Positions 55,851 through 64,000 of a stretch of 64,000 bases of DNA are shown one piece after another. The position numbers and the translations under genes are program-made. The notes beneath the pieces were generated by a model. It worked only from the letters and a program-made list of their open reading frames with translations, made no database searches and had not been told where the DNA came from. The DNA comes from Monarcha castaneiventris obscurior (taxonomy: Eukaryota > Chordata > Aves > Passeriformes > Monarchidae): assembly GCA_026261815.1 (NCBI GenBank), contig JAMPIT010000511.1:744001-808000 (forward strand). Direction: 5' to 3'. How positions within the stretch are numbered: the stretch's first letter is position 1; each line of letters begins with the position of its first letter.

Positions 55851-57309
55851 CACAGGCAGAGCATGGCCCCAAAGCTCTTCTGGGTCGGAGGTGCTTTTCA
55901 AACCAACACTTGTTCTTGTGCCTCTTCAGCTGAGCAGCTGCTGCAGCTGTGCTTGTTCCAAATTGCAGCATGATGTTAATTTTCTCAGATCTGTCTATCG
56001 AGGAGGATTTCATTTCAGTTGGCAAAAGACAATGCACTGAAACAGCTACAGCCGAGACAAAGATGGAAATTAACATTTGTAAAGGAAGAAAGGGACAAAA
56101 GAAATGTTGGTGACAAGGAAGAAAGTGAAACAAAAATGAAATCATTGTCATTGTCTGACTACAAAAGAGAAGGGGTCCAGAGGTGAAGATTCCTGCCATG
56201 CCAGCCTACTGCCTGGGACTCATTCCAGAGGGGGAAACAGTTTGTCCAGGAACAGGACATGGCTGTGAGTGCAAAGGGTTGCAGCTCCCACCATCAGTCC
56301 AGGAGAAGGGATTGCTTCAATGATCCGTTCCATGGTACTCACCACCAAAGCTGTGCATTCTCCATGTTAGGCAGGTTGTTTTAAAATGCCCCTCCAGGAA
56401 GAGGGAAGATGCCCCAAATGACTGCCAGGTGGGGTTGAAGCTACTGAGTGATCCTTAATCTTCACCCGTCGCTAGTGATTATTTGGGAGCAGTCCTAACC
56501 CCTCAGCTGGGAAAGGTCACTCCTACCTTGCACTGTTGTCTGTTGAACACACAAATTCCTCCTCCTTTTCTTTCCAGGAGGTCTCTGAGGGGGCTGTGGT
56601 CCCACTGATATCCCTAAAGTCACATCCAGGGCAGGCAGCCATGATGGCACACACCAGAGGCTGTTGGCACCGTGGCAGGATGGGTGTTCTCCTGCAGGTC
56701 AGCGCTTAGGGCCCTTGTGCTGGTGCAGCTCAGAGCCTCTGGCTGGAGTCAGAGAACAGTCTAACTGGACAAGTTTTAGCAAAAATGTAGGTACCAGGCC
56801 TGGAACACGTGAGTGTCTACGTGTACAGCTGTTATGCTGAGTGACTCCAGGCTGGGAGTTGATGGGTGAACGAACACCACCCATGAGGGCTGTCCTGAGG
56901 GCTGTGGACACCCAACACCCTTGCTGAATAGCTGCCCTGAAATGGAAAAAACTCTTCCGGAAGGACTTGGCTGTTTCCTAAATGCTTCCATGGCTCAATT
57001 CTCATCTTCCCTGGGCAGATACCATCCTGTCTTCATATCCCAGTGCCTGGCTGGCCTGGCTGGTGCCCTCCCAGTGCTGGACATGCCTCGTGCTCCTGCT
57101 CTCTGTGGAGTCAATTTGCTTGTGAGAACCTTTCACAAGGTGATTTGCTCTGCATTTGTGCCTCAAACATCACCTCTGTGAAGTCTGAGATGGGCTCGGG
57201 AAGGTAATCCAAGGAGTCCTGCTTTGGGCTGGTTTGTGTCTTGTGTATCATCTCTCTGAAGTGTTAAAAATTGAGTGCTCCTTACCATGACTGCCTCATT
57301 CTTCACAGA

Positions 57310-57577
57310 GAGGGACTTGGGACATGGGCATGGAGTGGCAGGACACAGGGGAATGGCTTCACGATTACAGAGGGATATTGGGAAGAAATTCTTCCCTGTG
57401 AGGTCCTGGCACAGGGTGCCCAGAGAAGCTGTGGCTGCCCCTGGATCCCTGAAAGTGTCCAAGGCCAGGCTGGATGGGGCTTGGAGCAACCCGGGATAGT
57501 GGAAGGTGGGTTGGAATGAGATGAGCTTTAAGGTCCCTCCCAACCCAAACCAGTCTGTGATTCTGTGATTCTCCAGA
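57310..57577 (+). mobile_element. CR1 LINE 3' fragment
   Basis: Sense copy: GACACAGGGGAATGGCTTCA, GATATTGGGAAGAAATTCTT, CCAGAGAAGCTGTGGCTGCC, CTTTAAGGTCCCTCCCAACC and tail CTGTGATTCTGTGATTCT. The TGTCCCTGCCCATG block is deleted. Confidence 0.93.
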
Positions 57578-60500
57578 AATTTAAACTCTGGTATTCTGAG
57601 GGGAAGAGTGCACCAGCCACTGTGACAGATGGAAGGGTTCTCCCTGATTGCAGCCCTTGCCATAGCAAGGGAGCTGCCAGGGAGCAGCAAAAGGGCTGTC
57701 AGGTCCTGGACTGGATCCTGGGATTGATTGAGGCCCTAGAGACCAGGAGCTGCAGTGTTCAGGGACCTGCCCACACCCACAGGAGTCTCCAAGACAGCAG
57801 TTCAGTTTGGGGCACATGGAGGAGGCTGTGCATGTCCTGCTGTGGATAAGTCACACAAATCCGGGTGAGGCTTTTCCATCTCAGAGCACAGTGACTGGTC
57901 AGAAGAAGCCGGTTCTTAGTGGCCCACCCATCCCAGACTGCTCTGCTGTCCTGGGTGACAGGAGCTCACCATATGCACTGGAGCAGGTGCTTCATCTGTT
58001 CCAGGAAAAACACCCTGAAATTTGGGGGGTTGTTGCAGTCTGCAACAAAATCCATTTTTCTGGTCTGGGTTGGCTATTGTCTGTCCATCTCAGGTGACAA
58101 CAGTCACTGCTCTTGTTCAGAGGTGATGCTTAAATTCCTCTTCCCAGAGACAGGACCAGGTTGTCCCTGAGCACTGGTGGTGTTTTGGTGTTTTGGTTAG
58201 GGGGAACAGTTGTGGGCCAGGATCCACACTGGACACGAGCAGACTGATGCAGGGATCATGGTGAAGTGCAATTGCACTCTGTCTGTATTTCTTATTCCCA
58301 TCTCCCTGTCTGGAGCTGACTCGAGGCTCTGCCCTGGAGCTGTTGCCCAGCAGGGAGCTCACTTCACAGCCCCAAAGTCAACAGAAACTTTGGGACCTCC
58401 AAAAAAAAGGTCTTTTTTTCAAGATGAAACAATTCTTCAAATGGCAGCTAGTACCTGTAACTCGGCGACAGTTCCCCCAGTAGCAGGCACAGGCGTGAAC
58501 AGCGAAAGCTCAGCCAAAGGACAGATCTGAGGGTTTTGTGAGGCTGGGAATCAGCTTTGTGGGAACCGCAGGGACTCATTTACAAGTAATGAATCATGAA
58601 ACAGCAGGAAGCGAACGAGCCAAGAGAAAGTGTGAGCTCTGCAATTAACTCCGGAGTGCTGAGGTGAATAACAAAGCGATGCGATACCAGGGCAGAAAGC
58701 AGGTCTCCAAGCTGGGAGTGTTGCAAGACTAATTTCTGTAAACCACAGTTTTTCCAAGCAACTTTTAGTCAAAGAAATTGCTACTTTCTCTTGAACTGAA
58801 ACAAATCCCGTGTACATGTATTTATCAGGCAAAACAGCTGACAGCTTTTAACTCAAATTTAAATTTATGAGTGACCCAGATCAGTAAAAACCTGGAAACC
58901 ATCTCCTTGAATAGTCCTGCTGGAGGTCCTGTGCTGAGCCAAGGTGAGCAGAAGGTATCAGATAAGCCCGTGGGGTAGGGGGAGGATGAGTTTCCACTGT
59001 AAGAGACACTGGTGGGTTATCAGTTTACCATGAAGATGAAGGAAAACATGTGTTATTAATTATCCCCTGGATATGGGGAAGGGTTGGAAGTTCAAGTGAG
59101 AAGGCAAAGGAACCAGGACAGCACAACCTGTGTGTGGCAGAGCCACCACGAGCGGCACCTGGGGCTGGTGCACAGGACAGTGTGTGCTGTTCCCAGCCCT
59201 GTTACGAACACGTGGTTATACATTGCCTGGGAAGGGAGAGTTCTCTTTGTATGGAGCCTGGAGATAGAGACAAAACTGCCCTTTCAGGACAACTATCTTT
59301 TATTAATGTCACCCAGGTCCCAGTAATCCATCCTCTTTGTCTGAGGCACTGTGCCAGGAGCAGCTGTGTCACAGCAGCTGGCTCCCCTGCAATTCTTGGT
59401 AGAGTCATGTGGAAGTGAGGAAATTTCTCCAGCAAACATGAATTTCAGCTGATAAGCCCATGTTTTGTGTTCCTTTCTCCCATTTGATGTAACCCCAGAA
59501 ATACAGATGAGCATAAGCCATGCTGTCACCTCTCCTGAGTAGGTTAAAGTTCAGTGTTACCAAACTCTCTCTGCGTGAGGCACCAGACACCATCACCCTC
59601 TGGACAAAGGGATGGAGCCCAGCAGGGACACCACAGCCTCGCTGGATCCAACAAAGATCCAATGGATCCAAGAGTGTACCCCTGCCATCAGTCCAGACAT
59701 GGCCCAGGGCTTTACCTGCTGTCCCTTTCCTCCTGGTCAGTATCCCTGGAGTTTGGGTCACCCTGGCCCTTCACGTGCCCCCCGTTCACCCTTCTGCTGA
59801 CAAACATCAGAGGAACTGCTCTCCTTCCTTCTGTGCCTCTCATGTGGAATAACTGGAGCAGGCACAGGAGGAGCAGAGACTCTTTGTGTCCCTGGTGCAG
59901 CATCCCCTCTGAGAGCTGTCAGTTCACATGTGCAGCTCCAGTATTTGCCTGGGCTCTGTGAATAACCACAAATGCCACTTGGCTGGAATAATTGCTTCCA
60001 AGCATGCAAAGGATGGAAGGCACAGCCAGAGGCACAGCTGAAAACTTGTTGGAGGTAAGTGTTCAAGAGACCTGAGCAGAAACCCTGAGTGGAGTCAGCA
60101 TTTGTGGCCTCAGCTGTGCAGGGATGGCAGGATTGTCACACAGAGTCCATCACACCAGCTCGTGCTGCTTTTGCACTGTCTCTCTGCCCCAGTGACCCCA
60201 TCACGCTCACTCCTGATCTAGTGACTAGAGCTGCTGCAGGACAGGCACTGGGAGTGGGAAATGCCCTCTTCCCTTTGGATTGCTTTCAAAGTGGCATCTA
60301 TGAAAAGCAGTGATGTCCCACACCTGGCATCTAGAGACCCTCGTTCCTTTGTGTTTGTTTTCTCTCTCTGCTTCTTCTCTGACCTCTTTTTGTTTTCTTT
60401 GCACCCCTTGCTGGTTTCCCAGACCCATGAGGAGAGCAGATCAAAGAGATGGGTGCTCTGGGCTTGTCTCCCGAGCGTTGGGAGAGCTGAGTTAGGCAGA

Positions 60501-62404
60501 GTGGGGAAGGTGGTGCCTGTCAGTGTGAGGCACCAAACCTCTGTGCAGATGCTGTCACTGAGCAGCAAAGCAGCACTCGCTCCCTGTAGCTTAATCCCCT
60601 GACCCCAGACCTGTATCACTGCAGCCGCAGGAGTAATTCTTGGTGTTTACATGGGTCAGCAGCTACACAAGGACTTGACTGGGATTTTCCCAGCGGGTCA
60701 CACGGCTATTTGCTAATCAGCGGTAGCATAAACACTGCCAGACTCCTCATGGGTCACTTGTTAGGGACAGGCTAAACAAACCATCACCAGAAGAAAAGCA
60801 GCATGGCTGAGTGGATGAGATTTGAAACAACTGTATTGGAGTCCCAAGTCTGTGCCCTGGAGGGGTTTCAGGACTTGTGAAATGGAGAAGTAGTTAGCTA
60901 GGAGGGTTGGATCTCAGCCCGAGTCCTGGACCGGGCAGGAGGGTGCACATGAGGTGGGCCCCGTGCGAGCACATGAGCTTGAACACACCAGGGATGGCAA
61001 AGAGTGTCCCCCTCCCTCAGGCTCACTGTGCCAGGCAGTGCTTCAGGGAGCTTGGTGATAGCTTAGTTTCAACAACTGCTCTGGTTTGTCCCCGCCATGT
61101 GTGTCTGTTTACCTGGAGATACAAACCATCCCTGAAAATCCCCCCTCAGCTGCCCTGGCAGAGGGCAGCAGTCATGGAGGAGTGAACTCCACACAGCAGC
61201 AGCACAGAGAAGACCTGAGCTCCTAGCTGGCAGCTGCAGAAGGTGATTGCAGTTCTTGGTATATTGTTCCCTTCCATCCCTGTCCTCAGCCATGGCACAG
61301 CTGAATACAGGAGTGAGTCTGGCACAGAAGTCACTGAGCTCTGCAGACTGTGACACCTCCTGGGACGGGGTGACCTGACTGTTACTGGCACCTGGAACAC
61401 AAGATCGAGGGCACAGCCTGGGCCAGGAGTGTGTAAGATTTCTTGTTAGAGCTCCTGGAAATGTGAGACACCACTAAAGTCTGTTCTCCAGAACCATATG
61501 AGCAAGACCTTTCCCGCAGGCATCCTGCTCCAAGCAGGGACACTCTCCTCACGAGGGGCCAGGTCTCAGGCTGTCCTGCATGTCCGGACAGGGCAGTAAG
61601 ATGGCAAGGGAGGAATATGCCTTCCCTTCACCAGTCCCACTGTCAGCCAGAGAGGAAGGATGCAGGATTCAAAAGTCCAGACAGAAAGGGAGTGAAAATT
61701 AAGAGCCTGGTGAAGAAAGGGCTCTCTGGTGAAGGAGAGGTCCTGCCTTCCCTCACTCCCCTTCCACGGAAGCCATGAGTTGCTGTTGCCATCAGCCCTG
61801 GGGTGATGTGCAGTGTGGCAGAAAGAGAGGAGCAGAAGTGTGCAGGAAATTGCCCTGGAGGAGAGGGATGGCAGAGAAGGCCTTGCATTATGATGCCACC
61901 TGCCATCACTTCAGGGTGACAGTGATGACAAAGGGACATGCACTGCTGCCCAAGCAGCCCTCACCTGCCCAGGGGCTGAGCCAACCTGGCTGGGTGGGAG
62001 CCAAAGGGCTCCTGCCTGGACCCTGCAGGTTTTGCCAGCGTCTGGGCTGTGTTTCTCACCAACAGCCAACCAGCCAAGCTGGCTGGGAAGAAAACTTGCT
62101 TCTGGTTTCCAGAGCAAGCACCTTTGATCTGGAAAAGTCAAAGGGACGCTACCAGCTTCCCAGGAAGTCATTTGCATGGAGTTGGTGTGGGCAGTCCCAG
62201 GGTGAGCCTCCTGCAGGTACCAACCTCCCTCAGTGCCCAGCTGGGAGGCCACAGAGGCTGAGCTGATGGTGCAGGAGGGAATGACAGCACAGCCCAAACG
62301 GAGCATGGGAGGTGCTGAAGGACACAGGAACAAGTGTCACACAGGGCCTGTCAGGCGCCACAAGGCTTTACCAGCACCAGCTGAAATGGGAGGAGAGGAC
62401 GGGG

Positions 62405-62432
62405 GTGTGTGCACATATGCATGTGCATGTGC
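62405..62432 (+). repeat. 28-bp perfectly alternating purine-pyrimidine tract
   Basis: GTGTGTGCACATATGCATGT continues GCATGTGC with strict purine/pyrimidine alternation, the composition that favours Z-DNA. Confidence 0.85.
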
Positions 62433-62795
62433 AAGAGGGGCACAGAGAGGAGAGAGGTGACCAGGATTCAATCCCTGTGGTGATTTAGCTGGGGGGTATC
62501 AGCATTCAGTTCCTTTGCCCCCATGAGGCATGGCTGTGCTGCACTTGCCCAAGGGGTTGTCACCTCCTGGTTGAATGCCCTTCTAAATGGAACTGCTGGG
62601 AGCTGCCTGTCTGTCCTGAACCTGACCCTCACCAACACAGATCTGGGAGCTGCTGCCATCCCAACAGGTTGATATGATGCTATTATGGACCTAGGAACCA
62701 GCATGTTTTATCAAAGCTGTGTCCAGTGATGGACCAGTTCTGCTCTCCACTGTGCTCCAGAGGAGCCAGGGAGGATTTCATTGTGGTGAGTAATG

Positions 62796-63020
62796 GAGTC
62801 ATAGAATCACAGAATGCTTTGGGTTGGAAGGGACCTTAAAGCTCATTCTGTTCCGCTCCCGTGCCATGGGCAGGGACACCTTGCACTGGACCAAGTTGCT
62901 CTAAGCCCCATCCAACCCGGCCTTGGACACTTGCAGGGATGGGGCTGCCACAGCTTCTCTGGGCAATAATAACCTCCGTAAGAAAGAATTTCCTCTTTTC
63001 CTCCCTCTGCAGCAGCTTCA
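62796..63020 (-). mobile_element. CR1 LINE 3' fragment
   Basis: It starts TCATAGAATCACAGAATGCT on the plus strand, then TTGGGTTGGAAGGGACC, CCATGGGCAGGGACACCTTG and CCTTGGACACTTGCAGGGAT, and ends in TTTCCTCTTTTCCTCCC. Confidence 0.93.
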
Positions 63021-64000
63021 TACCTTCATACCCAGAGATTTAGGGTTTATGTTTGTATATTGCTGTCAAATAAAATTGTGAAACATGTTCAGGATCTGTA
63101 ACATCTTGATTTTTTTCTTTTTCTTTCTGCAAAAGTCCTGGGATCAGTGTGGTGAGTGGTTATGGATCTTTTTGCTCTCTCTTCCATGCTGATCCTTTCT
63201 GGCCTGTCCTGGTTTTGCTGCATTCCTTGACCACTGTTGTACTGTGCAGCTCATCATTCTGCCACCAAGAGCTAACACTGAAGCAAAATGCTCTCAAAAT
63301 TCAGGTTTCTGGAGATCCTTGAGAACTCTCCTAGAATATCCATGATATGAAAGAAACACGGAGCAGGTGAACGAAGCTGTGGCTGAAGCAGGCTGTGAGC
63401 TGCCACAGGGCTGGCAGCGAGGTGGGAACAGCAGCGTTATGTGCCCTTGTGAATGGCTGCAATGTGGGTTTGAAGCCAGATCTGTTTTGCCTCTCAGTAA
63501 ATCTGCCCGTGTGGGGCTGAGGAAGAAGGGATGTTATTGGGGGTGGAAAGCATCTTAAGCAAGTACCAAAGGGCCCCATGCAGACCCAGAACCAGCTGTC
63601 CCCATCCTGCAGTCCAGCCTGTCCCTTCCTGCCTGCCAGGCCCTGCAATCTGCAGTGCAGGCAGACCTCAGGTTTGCAGGCTGAATCTACAAGGGCAACG
63701 TTGACCTAATTAGTCTCTGAAACAAACGGGAGAGAAAGACTTGCTGCCGTATGTTACAGAACGAAATCCTCTCCCTCTCCTTTTGCTCTCCTGGCCCCGG
63801 GGATTCATCCCAGGCAGGTGCATCTTTGATTGCAGCAGGTTTTGAATCCTCTTCCCTCTCCTCGCGGGGATGCCACATGCTGTCTTCTGACCTCGTTAGC
63901 TTCTCCTCCTGTTCCACTTCCCCGCTCTGCACTCCCAGCCCCACCGATGTGCTAATTACCACAAAGCAATCTGCAGGAACGCACTCCTCGGAGCAGGGAG

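Larger units (their letters stand above)
43020..64000. other. Gene-poor region upstream of CTPS1
   Basis: About 21 kb without a gene I can support. Open frames are short or fall in CR1 copies, and none shows a recognisable domain or a chain of spliced exons. Besides the CR1 fragments listed, there is an AT-rich tract near 44130-44190 and small low-complexity tracts. Non-coding RNA or enhancers cannot be excluded. Confidence 0.65.

Noticed and set aside
61775..62266. 163-codon open frame on the plus strand in the intergenic region
   Set aside because: Translation resembles no family and the opposite strand is also open; treated as chance.

Overview
This is a window of vertebrate nuclear DNA, almost certainly from a bird. 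It holds conserved multi-exon genes with GT-AG introns. At least 18 interspersed copies end in the avian CR1 LINE 3' tail (phrases such as TTTAAGGTCCCTTCCAACC followed by repeated ATTCTGTG). I recognise no mammalian-type SINEs. The compact introns also fit a bird; the species cannot be named from this window alone. There is no prokaryotic-style gene organisation and no CRISPR array.

Layout. (1) Positions 1 to about 22,385, plus strand: the 3' two thirds of SCMH1, a Polycomb-group protein. The window opens inside an intron, so the MBT-repeat exons lie to the left. Eight coding exons are visible: a basic AT-hook-like linker, the SLED domain, a Ser/Pro-rich linker and the C-terminal SAM domain, with stop codon TGA at 20,552-20,554 and a 3' UTR of about 1.8 kb. 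One of the eight, 11,614-11,745, is a 132-bp phase-1/phase-1 exon absent from the human protein as I remember it; it looks like a cassette exon. (2) About 22,386-23,850: a short gap holding a perfect 83-bp minisatellite. (3) About 23,850-42,530, minus strand: the whole of CTPS1 (CTP synthase 1). Its 17 coding exons sum to exactly 1,776 bp, or 591 residues, the length of the human enzyme. A CpG-island promoter sits at about 42,000-42,700 with a probable non-coding first exon. (4) About 42,700-64,000: roughly 21 kb upstream of CTPS1 with no gene I can support, only CR1 fragments and small low-complexity tracts.

The two genes are convergent (tail to tail), as SCMH1 and CTPS1 are in human by my recollection. 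They are not known to act in one pathway: SCMH1 works with PRC1-type chromatin repressors in the nucleus, and CTPS1 makes CTP from UTP in the cytosol. The most interesting items are the SCMH1 cassette exon, a near-perfect inverted pair of CR1 copies in CTPS1 intron 3, and the nested minisatellite between the two gene ends. I found no wholly new biological system.
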